Notes under the pieces: generated by a model
Database searches by the model: none
The model's input: the letters and a program-made list of their open reading frames with translations, nothing else
Told to the model about the DNA's origin: nothing
NCBI RefSeq assembly: GCF_040219635.1
Contig: NZ_JAVJSC010000002.1
Location: forward strand, 372,001 to 436,000
Direction: 5' to 3'
From: Pyruvatibacter sp.
GTDB lineage: Bacteria > Pseudomonadota > Alphaproteobacteria > CGMCC-115125
Length of the DNA stretch: 64,000 bases
Program-made: the position numbers and the translations under genes
Shown here: in pieces, positions 17,002 through 24,927 of the stretch
Position numbering within the stretch: the first letter of the stretch is position 1
Layout of the letters: each line of letters begins with the position of its first letter

Positions 17002-17424
17002 ATGTTCAAAGAGTTTCAGGAGTTCATATCGCGCGGCAATGTCATAGACCTTGCCGTGGGTATTGTGATCGGCAGTGCGTTCACAGCCATCGTGAAGTCT
17101 TTGGTGTCAGACGTCGTGATGCCACCCATCGGACTCATTCTGGCCGGCGTTGATTTTTCGAACCTCTTCATACCGCTCGACGGCAATGCCTATGCATCAT
17201 TGGCCGCAGCAACCGAAGCAGGCGCGGCAACGCTCAACTACGGCCTTTTCATCAACGCCGTGATTTCATTCCTGATTGTCGCGTTTGTGGTTTTCCTGAT
17301 CGTTCGTTCGATCAACCAAATGAAACGCAAGCAGGATGAAGCGCCCGCCGAAGCACCCACGCCACCACGCAATGAGGTGCTGCTGGAAGAAATCCGCGAT
17401 CTTCTGAAGACGCAGCGCGGCTAA
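17002..17424 (+). CDS. mscL: Large-conductance mechanosensitive channel MscL
   Basis: An inner-membrane pentameric channel that opens under membrane tension and protects against hypo-osmotic lysis. The 140-residue product has the N-terminal amphipathic helix FKEFQEFISRGNVIDLAVG, TM1 (GIVIGSAFTAIVKSLVSDVVMP), a periplasmic loop, TM2 (FINAVISFLIVAFVVFLIV) and the C-terminal helix EVLLEEIRDLLK. A GGGGGAG ribosome site precedes the ATG. Its stop overlaps the convergent tesB stop. Confidence 0.97.
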   Translation: MFKEFQEFISRGNVIDLAVGIVIGSAFTAIVKSLVSDVVMPPIGLILAGVDFSNLFIPLDGNAYASLAAATEAGAATLNYGLFINAVISFLIVAFVVFLIVRSINQMKRKQDEAPAEAPTPPRNEVLLEEIRDLLKTQRG

Positions 17425-18284
17425 CGCGACGTTGGCCGGATCAGACCTTCCTGCGTTACGGAAGCAATCAGCACGCCATTCCGCGTGAAGATATTGCCGC
17501 GGTTGAAGCCGCGCGCAAACGAGGCTGAGGGGGCGTCCTGTGCGTAGAGCAACCACTCGTCGGCCCGGAACGGGCGATGGAACCACATGGCGTGATCCAG
17601 CGAGGCTGACTGTATCTTGCCGTCCATCCACGTAACGCCGTGCGGGTTGATGCAGGTGTCGAGCAGCGTCATGTCGGAGGCGTAGGCCAGCACACACTGG
17701 TGCAGCGCCACATCGTCGCCCACCGGCGCTACGGCCCGGAACCAGACATGACTGATCGGGTCCCGCTTTTCAGCATCAAAATAGCTTGGCGGCTCGACAA
17801 AGCGCAGTTCAATCGGGCGCGGGCGCAAAAACCGGTCGCGCATTTTTTCGGGCAACCGGTCCACCACCGCTTCACGCATGGAAAGTTCAGTCGGCAGATC
17901 ATCAGGCCCAGGCACATCCGGCATGGGAAACTGATGGTCGTAGCCTTCCTCGTGCGCGTGAAACGACGCAGCCATATTGAAAATCTGCTTGCCGTGCTGA
18001 ATGGCAATCACCCGCCGCGTGGTGAAACTGCGCCCGTCGCGTGAGCGGTCCACCTCATACACGATGGGAACCTTGGGATCACCGGGACGGATGAAATAGG
18101 CGTGCAGCGAATGACAGTGACGGTCTTCGTCAACGGTGCGTTGCGCGGCCACAAGCGCCTGACCAATGACCTGACCGCCAAACACCCGCTGCCAAGAGTC
18201 CGCAGGGCTTTGACCGCGAAACAGATTGACCTCGATCGGCTCAAGATCAAGCAGGTTCAAAAGGCTTTCGACCTGGTCTGACAT
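17421..18284 (-). CDS. tesB: Acyl-CoA thioesterase II
   Basis: TesB hydrolyses medium- and long-chain acyl-CoA to free acid and CoA. The 287-residue double-hotdog protein shows the expected VFGGQVIGQALVAA, LHAYFIRPGD, and in the second hotdog the catalytic Asp in YASDMTLLDT, SLDHAMWFHRPF, and the glutamine in SVTQEGLIR. The ATG has a strong AGGAGG ribosome site. The 163-base gap upstream (18285-18447) has an imperfect CCGCTG/CAGCGG repeat but nothing recognisable. Confidence 0.95.
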   Translation of the reverse strand: MSDQVESLLNLLDLEPIEVNLFRGQSPADSWQRVFGGQVIGQALVAAQRTVDEDRHCHSLHAYFIRPGDPKVPIVYEVDRSRDGRSFTTRRVIAIQHGKQIFNMAASFHAHEEGYDHQFPMPDVPGPDDLPTELSMREAVVDRLPEKMRDRFLRPRPIELRFVEPPSYFDAEKRDPISHVWFRAVAPVGDDVALHQCVLAYASDMTLLDTCINPHGVTWMDGKIQSASLDHAMWFHRPFRADEWLLYAQDAPSASFARGFNRGNIFTRNGVLIASVTQEGLIRPTSR

Positions 18285-18447
18285 GGGGTGTCCCCTCCTA
18301 CGGCCAAAGGTGGTGGCATGAAACGCAAAACGCCGCTGTCGCCCCGCCGGAAATCAGCGGTCACGATGCGGCGTGTGTCATGCATCAGGGAACATCGTCG
18401 GGTCAACAGGCGCATTCACGCCTGCTGCCATGCATAAAACCGCGGCC

Positions 18448-18720
18448 TCAGGCGTGGCTGGCCATCCACTCACGTGCCTGACGCTGGGCTTCGGCAATTT
18501 CGGCTGCTGACATCATGTCCGCCAGTTCCTTGCGCTGCGCCTTAGCTTCATCAGAACCGCGAAGGGCTGCAAGATTGAACCATTTATGCGCCGTCACCAG
18601 ATCAGGCTCGACGCCTTTACCGACTGAGAAAATCAGCCCCAGATTGTAAAGCGCCCCGCTGGTGCCTTTCTCGGCTGCCAGTTCAAACCGCTTCAGATCA
18701 TCAAGTTCCACACGGGCCAT
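18448..18720 (-). CDS. Small Sel1-repeat protein
   Basis: A 90-residue protein with Sel1/TPR-like helices: FELAAEKGTSGALYNLGLIF and PDLVTAHKWFNLAALRG match Sel1 repeats, which mediate protein-protein contacts. No signal peptide is visible, so it is likely cytoplasmic. The C-terminus is a polar helix. An AGGAGG ribosome site precedes the ATG. Its partner is unknown. A 17-bp palindrome lies 43 bases upstream of the start. Confidence 0.8.
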   Translation of the reverse strand: MARVELDDLKRFELAAEKGTSGALYNLGLIFSVGKGVEPDLVTAHKWFNLAALRGSDEAKAQRKELADMMSAAEIAEAQRQAREWMASHA

Positions 18721-18762
18721 GGTGTCCTCCTACCGACGCCCTGAACGAAACAAGACCTCAAA

Positions 18763-18779
18763 GCCGGATCAGATCCGGC
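18763..18779. promoter_or_regulatory. 17-bp perfect palindrome upstream of the Sel1 gene
   Basis: GCCGGATC-A-GATCCGGC, eight-base arms around one central base, 43 bases before the Sel1 start codon on the minus strand. No T-run follows on either strand, so an operator is more likely than a terminator. No regulator can be named. Confidence 0.4.
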
Positions 18780-18938
18780 AACGAGCCCGCAGCACCCCAA
18801 GCGCTGCCCATGCTCCTTCTGGAACATGCTTGCAGGTGCGATGCTGGCCTGAGTGCCTAAACAATCAGTTAAGCGATTCAAATACTTGGAAAGATGCGAT
18901 CTTTTTTGGGATTCGCAGGCGTAAACGCCACACCACCC

Positions 18939-19577
18939 CTAGTTTTGTGCCGGAGGTATTGCCATGCCAGCCGCGACGCCGGGCCGGTCTGCCATTGCTT
19001 TAAGCCAGCGTTCCGTGTTTTTGCCGTCGCCGACAATCTCCGGCTTGGCGCCACGAATAAGCTCGAAACCCACCGAAACCCAGGGATAAATCGCCATATC
19101 TGCAATCGAATATTCACCGGCAACAAACGCATTGTCCGCAAGCTGCTTGTCCAGAATACCGATCAGCCGCCCGCTTTCAGAGATGTAGCGGTCAATGGCA
19201 TAGGGAATCTGTTCGGGGGCTGAGTTCGCAAAGTGACTGGCCTGCCCCATCATCGGGCCGATGCCGCTCATCTGCCACATCAGCCACTCCAGCACCTTCG
19301 CACGCTCAGCACCGGACGCAGGCAGAAACCTGCCGGTCTTCTCAGCGAGATAGACAAGGATGGCGCCGGATTCAAAAACCGATACCGGCCCGCCCTCACC
19401 ATCCTGATCGACAATCGCCGGGATACGGTTGTTGGGGCTGATCTTCAGGAACGCGGGCTCAAACTGCTTTCCGTTGCTGATGTCCACCGGATGCACAGTA
19501 TATGGAAGCCCCACCTCCTCCAGCATGATGGAAACCTTGCGCCCGTTTGGCGTCGTCCACGTATAAAGATCAATCAC
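18939..19577 (-). CDS. Glutathione S-transferase, nu class (YfcG-like)
   Basis: A 212-residue cytosolic glutathione transferase. The N-terminal thioredoxin-like domain starts with TWTTPNGRKVSIMLEE, the TPNGxK signature of nu-class or YfcG-type enzymes that have disulfide-bond oxidoreductase activity. SPNNRIPAIVD and the ESGAILVYLAEKTG glutathione-binding segment follow. The C-terminal helical domain includes YSIADMAIYPWV, a variant of the usual N-capping box. The start is GTG with a GGGGGAG ribosome site. A small secreted-protein gene lies upstream on the same strand. Confidence 0.92.
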   Translation of the reverse strand: MIDLYTWTTPNGRKVSIMLEEVGLPYTVHPVDISNGKQFEPAFLKISPNNRIPAIVDQDGEGGPVSVFESGAILVYLAEKTGRFLPASGAERAKVLEWLMWQMSGIGPMMGQASHFANSAPEQIPYAIDRYISESGRLIGILDKQLADNAFVAGEYSIADMAIYPWVSVGFELIRGAKPEIVGDGKNTERWLKAMADRPGVAAGMAIPPAQN

Positions 19578-19621
19578 CGCAGTCTCCCCCGAATTGTTTT
19601 TATGCGGCCGAGGAACAAACC

Positions 19622-19984
19622 TCAGTCCGTCTTGATAAGCACCTCAATGAACTGGTGATGATGAACGTCGCCTTCAATATGCGGGATGACTTTGTAACGA
19701 CCCGGTTGCAGTTCAAACCCGATTGCGCTGTCGCTGTCAGCAAAAGAGGCAACCTGCGAGCCGCCCTCATCAAACAGATCAAAGCCGTAGTCGCCGCCAA
19801 TGATGACAAAGATGTTGCCCCGCTCCTTCAGCGTCATCACGGGTGCCTTGATAAGCGGTGCGGGCCGCTCATGGTCGTCATGCAGGCCTTTGATTTTGGC
19901 AATGCCCGCATCAGCAGGCGATACCACGCCAAATATCAGCGCCGCCAGAACCGCTCCGCCAAATCCTGAAAATACACGCCTCAT
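19622..19984 (-). CDS. Small secreted protein, unknown function
   Basis: A 120-residue protein that I do not recognise. It opens with a signal peptide (MRRVFSGFGGAVLAALIFGVV, cleaved near ADA-GI). The mature part contains a beta-rich segment and a His cluster (EGDVHHHQFIEVL) near the C-terminus, followed by IKTD. The short beta-rich fold and ERGNIFVIIGGDYGFDLFDEGG are compatible with a small periplasmic beta-sandwich, but this is a guess. An ATG five codons upstream (19997-19999) is an alternative start; both have ribosome-site-like sequences. Confidence 0.65.
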   Translation of the reverse strand: MRRVFSGFGGAVLAALIFGVVSPADAGIAKIKGLHDDHERPAPLIKAPVMTLKERGNIFVIIGGDYGFDLFDEGGSQVASFADSDSAIGFELQPGRYKVIPHIEGDVHHHQFIEVLIKTD

Positions 19985-20065
19985 TGAACTGCTCCCCATG
20001 CCACTTCACCCGCCACAATCTTAGCAGGTACGCGGATGGTTTGAACCGAAGGGAAAACCCGCTGC

Positions 20066-21529
20066 CTAGAGCCCAAGCTTCTTAGCCAGAATCTCGTTGA
20101 CCGCTGCAGGATTGGCCTTGCCCTGACTGGCCTTCATGATCTGGCCGACAAACCAGCCTGCCAGCTTGGGCTTCTCTTTCACCTCGGCCACCTTATCCGG
20201 ATTCTGAGCAATCACCTCATCCACGATCGCCTCAATGGCTCCCGTATCGGTAACCTGCTTCAGCCCCTTGTCCTCAACAATCTTGCCCGGCGCCTCACCC
20301 GTTTGTGTCATGATCTCAAACACATCCTTGGCGATGCGTCCTGAGATCGTGTTATCGGAAATAAGGTCAATCAGCTCGCCCAGATGCTCGGCTGAAACAG
20401 GCGACTGCGAAATATCCAGGCCGAGTTTGTTGAGCGCGCCAAACAGCTCGCCCATCACCCAGTTGCCGGCAACGCGTCCATCGCGGCCCGCAGCGACTTT
20501 TTCAAAGTAGTCAGCCGCCGCACGGTCGTCCGCCAGCGTGCCGGCGTCATAGGGCTTGAGACCAAACTGCGACACCAGTCGCTCTTTCTTGGCGTCGGGG
20601 AGTTCCGGCAAGGTCGCGCGGATTTTTTCAATAAAGTCGTCCGCCAGTTCGAGCGGCAAAAGATCAGGGTCCGGAAAATAGCGATAGTCGTGCGCTTCTT
20701 CCTTAGAGCGCATGGAGCGGGTCTCGCCCAGCTTCGAGTCAAACAGACGCGTCTCCTGAACTACCTCGCCGCCATCCTCGATCAGATCAATCTGCCGACC
20801 CACTTCATATTCGATGGCCTGTCCGATGAACCTGAACGAGTTGACGTTCTTGATCTCGGCGCGCGTACCCAACGGCTCGCCGGGACGCCGGACCGACACG
20901 TTGATGTCGCCACGCATGGAGCCCTGCTCCATGTTGCCGTCACACGTACCCAGATAGCGAACAATCGTCCGCAGCTTCTTTAAAAACGCCTGCGCCTCTT
21001 CCGCAGACCGCATGTCCGGCTTGCTAACAATTTCCATCAGCGCCACGCCGGAGCGGTTTAGATCAACAAACGACACGCCGGGGTCCTGATCGTGCAGACT
21101 CTTGCCCGCATCCTGCTCCAGATGAAGCCGCTCAATGCCGACAGTGCGCGTTGTGCCATCCGCCAGATCAAGCACCACTTCGCCCTCGCCCACAATGGGC
21201 AACTCGAACTGTGAAATCTGGTAGCCCTGCGGCAAGTCGGGGTAAAAATAGTTCTTGCGCGCAAACACAGACCGCTTGTTGATTTTCGCGTTGAGGCCAA
21301 GCCCCGTACGTACCGCCTGCTCCACGCAATAGGCATTGAGCACCGGCAACATGCCCGGCATCGCCGCGTCCACAAGGCTCACCTGCGAGTTGGCGTCAGC
21401 ACCAAACTCGGTGGCCGCGCCTGAAAACAATTTAGAGTTGGACGACACCTGCGCGTGACACTCAATGCCGATGATGACTTCCCACTGGCCGGTTGCGCCT
21501 TCAACCAGCTTGGATTTTGCCTCAGCCAT
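20066..21529 (-). CDS. gatB: Asp-tRNA(Asn)/Glu-tRNA(Gln) amidotransferase subunit B
   Basis: GatB is the kinase and tRNA-binding subunit of GatCAB, which converts misacylated Glu-tRNA(Gln) and/or Asp-tRNA(Asn) into the correct species. The 487-residue product has the family signature VIIGIECHAQVSSNSKLFSG, FYPDLPQGYQISQ, MRGDINVSVR and SMRSKEEAHDYRYFPDPDL, and the C-terminal YqeY-like tail domain ending near NPAAVNEILAKKLGL. The start is the ATG sharing TAATG with the gatA stop, so translation is coupled. It is the last gene of gatC-gatA-gatB. Confidence 0.96.
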   Translation of the reverse strand: MAEAKSKLVEGATGQWEVIIGIECHAQVSSNSKLFSGAATEFGADANSQVSLVDAAMPGMLPVLNAYCVEQAVRTGLGLNAKINKRSVFARKNYFYPDLPQGYQISQFELPIVGEGEVVLDLADGTTRTVGIERLHLEQDAGKSLHDQDPGVSFVDLNRSGVALMEIVSKPDMRSAEEAQAFLKKLRTIVRYLGTCDGNMEQGSMRGDINVSVRRPGEPLGTRAEIKNVNSFRFIGQAIEYEVGRQIDLIEDGGEVVQETRLFDSKLGETRSMRSKEEAHDYRYFPDPDLLPLELADDFIEKIRATLPELPDAKKERLVSQFGLKPYDAGTLADDRAAADYFEKVAAGRDGRVAGNWVMGELFGALNKLGLDISQSPVSAEHLGELIDLISDNTISGRIAKDVFEIMTQTGEAPGKIVEDKGLKQVTDTGAIEAIVDEVIAQNPDKVAEVKEKPKLAGWFVGQIMKASQGKANPAAVNEILAKKLGL

Positions 21530-23019
21530 TACGCTCTCCACCACGGGTCAGGCTTTGCCGTAAAGCCTGCGGCCTGCTCCAGCGCATAGGCACCACGCAA
21601 CACCGTTTCTTCATCAAACGCCTTGCCGATGAGTTGCAGCCCAAGCGGCAAACCGTCGCCAGACAGTCCCGTGGGCACGGAAATACCCGGCAGGCCAGCA
21701 AGGCTCGCAGGCACCGTAAACACATCGTTGAGATACATGCTCAGGGGGTCATCCGTCTTTGCCCCGATGCCAAACGCCTGATCCGGCGATGTCGGCGTGA
21801 GGATCAAATCCACATCTTCAAACGTCTGCGCAAAATCCTGCGCAATCAGTGTACGGACCTTTTGTGCCTGAAGATAATAGGCATCATAATAGCCCGCCGA
21901 CAGCACATAGGTGCCGATCAGAATGCGGCGCTTCACTTCAGCGCCAAAGCCGGCCGCGCGGGTGTTTTCATACATGCCCGTAATGTCGTCGCCCGGCACG
22001 CGCAGCCCGTAGCGCACACCGTCATAGCGCGCGAGGTTGGATGACGCTTCGGCAGGCGCAACAATGTAATAAGTCGGCAGTGCGTATTTGGTGCGCGTCA
22101 GGCTCACCGGTTTGATGGTTGCCCCCTGTGCCTTCATCAGCTCAATACCCTGCTGCCAGAGATCTTCAATCTCCTTGGGCATTCCGTCCACGCGGTATTC
22201 ATCCGGCACACCAACCGTCAGACCGTTGACGCCGCCTGCAAGGGCCGCCTCAAAGTCCGGCACCGGCATATCAATGCTGGTGGAGTCCTTGGGGTCATGC
22301 CCCGCCATTGCACCCAGCATGATGGCCGCGTCACGCACCGTGCGCGTCATCGGCCCGGCCTGATCGAGCGACGAGGCAAACGCAATGGTGCCCCAGCGCG
22401 AGCAACGTCCGTAAGTTGGCTTGAGACCGACAGTACCCGTAAGCGCTGCGGGCTGACGGATAGACCCGCCTGTGTCTGTTCCCGTCGCGCCCGCGCACAG
22501 ATGCGCTGCCACCGCCGCCGCAGAGCCACCCGAAGACCCGCCCGGCACCAGACCATCGCCCCCCCTGCCGCCCGCATCATCAAGCCGCCAGGGGTTACGC
22601 ACCGGACCATAGTAGGATGTCTCGTTCGAAGAGCCCATTGCGAACTCATCAAGATTGGTCTTGCCCAGCAACACCCCACCGGCATTCCACAGGTTCTGGG
22701 TCACGGTGGATTCATAGGCGGGCGTAAACCCATCCAGAATGTGGCTCGCCGCCGTTGTCAGCACGCCCTGGGTACAGAACAGGTCTTTGATTGCCAGCGG
22801 AATGCCCTCAAGCGCACCAACAGTGCCGCTCCTGCGCCGCGCGTCACTTTCCTTGGCCATCTCAATGGCTTTGCCCGGCAGCACCGTGATGAAGGCGTTA
22901 AGCGGGTCAGCTTCATGAATGGCTTCGAGATAAGCTGCTGTCAGTTCTTCAGACGACACATCGCCCTTGGCCAGCGCATCCCGCGCGCCTGCAATATCCA
23001 GATCGGTAAGCTGGCTCAT
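21529..23019 (-). CDS. gatA: Asp-tRNA(Asn)/Glu-tRNA(Gln) amidotransferase subunit A
   Basis: GatA is the amidase subunit that releases ammonia from glutamine for the amidotransferase. The 496-residue product carries the amidase-signature catalytic residues: Lys in PLAIKDLFC, cis-Ser in GGSSGGSAAAV and the nucleophilic Ser in GTDTGGSIRQPA. It overlaps gatC by four bases (ATGA) and gatB by one codon (TAATG), a tightly coupled operon. Confidence 0.97.
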   Translation of the reverse strand: MSQLTDLDIAGARDALAKGDVSSEELTAAYLEAIHEADPLNAFITVLPGKAIEMAKESDARRRSGTVGALEGIPLAIKDLFCTQGVLTTAASHILDGFTPAYESTVTQNLWNAGGVLLGKTNLDEFAMGSSNETSYYGPVRNPWRLDDAGGRGGDGLVPGGSSGGSAAAVAAHLCAGATGTDTGGSIRQPAALTGTVGLKPTYGRCSRWGTIAFASSLDQAGPMTRTVRDAAIMLGAMAGHDPKDSTSIDMPVPDFEAALAGGVNGLTVGVPDEYRVDGMPKEIEDLWQQGIELMKAQGATIKPVSLTRTKYALPTYYIVAPAEASSNLARYDGVRYGLRVPGDDITGMYENTRAAGFGAEVKRRILIGTYVLSAGYYDAYYLQAQKVRTLIAQDFAQTFEDVDLILTPTSPDQAFGIGAKTDDPLSMYLNDVFTVPASLAGLPGISVPTGLSGDGLPLGLQLIGKAFDEETVLRGAYALEQAAGFTAKPDPWWRA

Positions 23020-23303
23020 TCCACCACCCTCGGCACTGTGAAGTGACCTTCGCGGGCGTCCGGCGCGTTAGCCAGAATATCATCGCCCTTGCCACCGTCG
23101 GTCACATCATCCGCCCGCAACGGCGCTGACACATTGGCAACAGAGGTCATCGGCTCAACGCCGGTCGTATCCACCTCGCCAAGCTGTTCCACCCAGTCCA
23201 GTATCTGGTTGAGTTCGCCCACAAGCGGGGGCACCTCGTCGTCCTTGATGGCGATCCGCGCGAGCATCGCGATCCGCCGGACTGTGGCCGCATCAACTGA
23301 CAT
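23016..23303 (-). CDS. gatC: Asp-tRNA(Asn)/Glu-tRNA(Gln) amidotransferase subunit C
   Basis: GatC stabilises the GatA-GatB pair. The 95-residue product has the standard form: VRRIAMLARIAI, LVGELNQILDWVEQL, VDTTGVEPMTSV, LRADDVTDGG and the C-terminal GHFTVPRVVE. The start at 23303 (MSVDAATV) gives the family length and has a CGGA ribosome site; the open frame upstream is not family-like. It is the first gene of the gat operon and is divergent from ruvX. Confidence 0.95.
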   Translation of the reverse strand: MSVDAATVRRIAMLARIAIKDDEVPPLVGELNQILDWVEQLGEVDTTGVEPMTSVANVSAPLRADDVTDGGKGDDILANAPDAREGHFTVPRVVE

Positions 23304-23467
23304 ATATTCCGGTATCCGACTGCGAGGCGACCAGGTGCCTGACCGCAATACGCAGAACCAGACACCGACTCACCTCAAGGGGCTTAAAGGGAGTAAGAGT
23401 GGCGCGGAACATAGCCGTAACGTACAAGACCGTTCAACCTTCAAGCGCTTTGCTGTCTGGATACCGC

Positions 23468-23501
23468 CCCGCATGATTACCGAACCCGCATGATTACCGA
23501 A
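23468..23501 (+). repeat. 17-bp tandem duplication at the ruvX start
   Basis: CCCGCATGATTACCGAA occurs twice in direct succession (23468-23484 and 23485-23501). The second copy contains the ruvX start codon. Because 17 is not a multiple of three, the first ATG lies in another frame and opens a six-codon reading frame. Confidence 0.9.
23473..23493 (+). CDS. Putative six-codon leader peptide upstream of ruvX
   Basis: The first duplicated ATG opens Met-Ile-Thr-Glu-Pro-Ala-stop. Its TGA (23491-23493) overlaps the ruvX ATG (23490-23492) as ATGA, the standard translational-coupling geometry. It is too short for homology evidence, and expression is inferred only from this arrangement. Confidence 0.3.
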   Translation: MITEPA

Positions 23502-23957
23502 GATGCTCAGGAGTTTGCCGCAGCCCTGCCTGCCGTTGGCGGCCTGCTTGCACTCGATCTGGGCACCAAGACCATCGGCATCGCCACCAGCGACCCCAAC
23601 CGGCGCATTTCATCACCCGTCAAAACCCTGAAGCGCACCAAGTTTCAGGCCAATACGCTTGAATTGCAGGGCCTCATTGACGAACGCAAGACGGCGGGCC
23701 TTGTGCTGGGCCTGCCCATCAACATGGACGGCTCGTCCGGCCCCCGCGCCCAGTCGAGCCGCACATTTGGCCGCAACCTCACAAATGCGCTGGGTCTGCC
23801 GGTGCTGCTGTGGGACGAGCGGCTGTCCACCGCCGCCATGGAGCGCGAACTCATCAGCCTCGATACATCGCGCCGCCGCCGCGCCGAGATGATCGATGCC
23901 ATGGCCGCCAACTTCATTTTGCAGGGAGTGCTGGACCGGCTGGCAAACTGCCGATGA
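23490..23957 (+). CDS. ruvX: Putative pre-16S rRNA nuclease / Holliday-junction resolvase-like YqgF
   Basis: A 155-residue RNase H-fold protein of the YqgF/RuvX family, implicated in 5' processing of 16S rRNA. The first acidic motif is LLALDLGTKTIGIATSD, the second region is LVLGLPINMDGSSGPRAQ, and the last is LLWDERLSTAAME with a C-terminal EMIDAMAANFILQGVLD. All expected acidic residues are present. The start is the second of two duplicated ATGs. The stop overlaps the transporter start as ATGA. Confidence 0.92.
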   Translation: MITEDAQEFAAALPAVGGLLALDLGTKTIGIATSDPNRRISSPVKTLKRTKFQANTLELQGLIDERKTAGLVLGLPINMDGSSGPRAQSSRTFGRNLTNALGLPVLLWDERLSTAAMERELISLDTSRRRRAEMIDAMAANFILQGVLDRLANCR

Positions 23958-24880
23958 CAGAAATCGTTTATGCCCTGATCCCGGTCTTTGTAGTCATCGC
24001 CCTTGGCGCATGGATCAAGCGCACCGGCTTTCCCGGAGATGACTTCTGGCCGCTGCTGGACCGGGTCACATATTTTGTGCTGTTCCCCTGCCTGCTGGTG
24101 CACTCGCTGGTGGCTGCTGATTTTTCAAACATCCCCGTGCCCAACATGGCCGCCGCCCTGTTTGCGGGCCTCATCACCATGTCGCTGATCCTGATCGGCC
24201 TGCGCCCGGTAATCTCAGGCCCGATGCAGCAATCCGGCCCTGCCTTCACCAGCATCTTTCAGGGCGCTACCCGCTGGAACAGCTTTGTGGCGCTGGCGGC
24301 CAGCTTCGCCTTGTTCGGCACCGAGGGTCTGGCGCTGGCGGCCGTCGGCATCGGTGTGCTGGTGCCCACCGTCAACGTACTGTGCGTATTCATTCTTATG
24401 CGTTATGCGGGCGATGACCCGGCAAGTTTCCGGCTGCTGGCAAGACTGCTGATCCGCAATCCGCTGGTGATCGCCTGCGCCGTGGGCGTTTTTCTCAACG
24501 CGTCCGGCATCGGCCTGTGGGCACCGCTGCTGACCGGCGTTGATATTCTGGGCCGCGCCGCCCTCGCCCTTGGGCTGCTCGCTGTAGGTGCCGGGCTGGA
24601 TTTATCGCGCATCGCTACCCAGCGTACTCCCATCATCCTCACCACCACTCTGCGCCTTGTTCTCATGCCGCTGCTGATGGCCGGATGGTGCTGGGTATTC
24701 GGCGTGGATGGCATGGCCCGCATGGTGGCCATCCTGTGTGGCGCTGTGCCGGGTGCCACCGCGTCCTATGTGCTGGCCCGCCAACTGGGCGGCGATGCTC
24801 CGCTGATGGCAAGCCTCATTACGGCATCCACCCTCACTGCGGCGCTCACCATGCCGACAATGCTGTGGCTGCTGGGCTGA
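23954..24880 (+). CDS. AEC-family transporter (auxin efflux carrier fold)
   Basis: A 308-residue inner-membrane protein with about ten hydrophobic helices in the two-times-five arrangement of the AEC (auxin efflux carrier, MdcF/YwkB) family. Typical segments include IPVFVVIALGAWIKRTGF at the N-terminus, NPLVIACAVGVFLNASG in the middle, and LCGAVPGATASYVLARQLGGD near the C-terminus. Bacterial members move dicarboxylates such as malonate or malate; the substrate here is unknown. It overlaps ruvX by four bases and precedes pyrB by 47. Confidence 0.88.
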   Translation: MTEIVYALIPVFVVIALGAWIKRTGFPGDDFWPLLDRVTYFVLFPCLLVHSLVAADFSNIPVPNMAAALFAGLITMSLILIGLRPVISGPMQQSGPAFTSIFQGATRWNSFVALAASFALFGTEGLALAAVGIGVLVPTVNVLCVFILMRYAGDDPASFRLLARLLIRNPLVIACAVGVFLNASGIGLWAPLLTGVDILGRAALALGLLAVGAGLDLSRIATQRTPIILTTTLRLVLMPLLMAGWCWVFGVDGMARMVAILCGAVPGATASYVLARQLGGDAPLMASLITASTLTAALTMPTMLWLLG

Positions 24881-24887
24881 TGCACCC

Positions 24888-24916
24888 TTGTGGTATCCGC
24901 CACCAGTCCCTATAAA
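24888..24916 (+). promoter_or_regulatory. Sigma70-like promoter of pyrB, near-leaderless
   Basis: TTGTGG (24888-24893) and TATAAA (24911-24916) are separated by exactly 17 bases. Transcription would begin about 24922-24924, only 4-6 bases before the pyrB ATG at 24928, and no Shine-Dalgarno sequence lies between. This suggests a nearly leaderless pyr transcript. Confidence 0.6.
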
Positions 24917-24927
24917 CTGCGCCTTTA

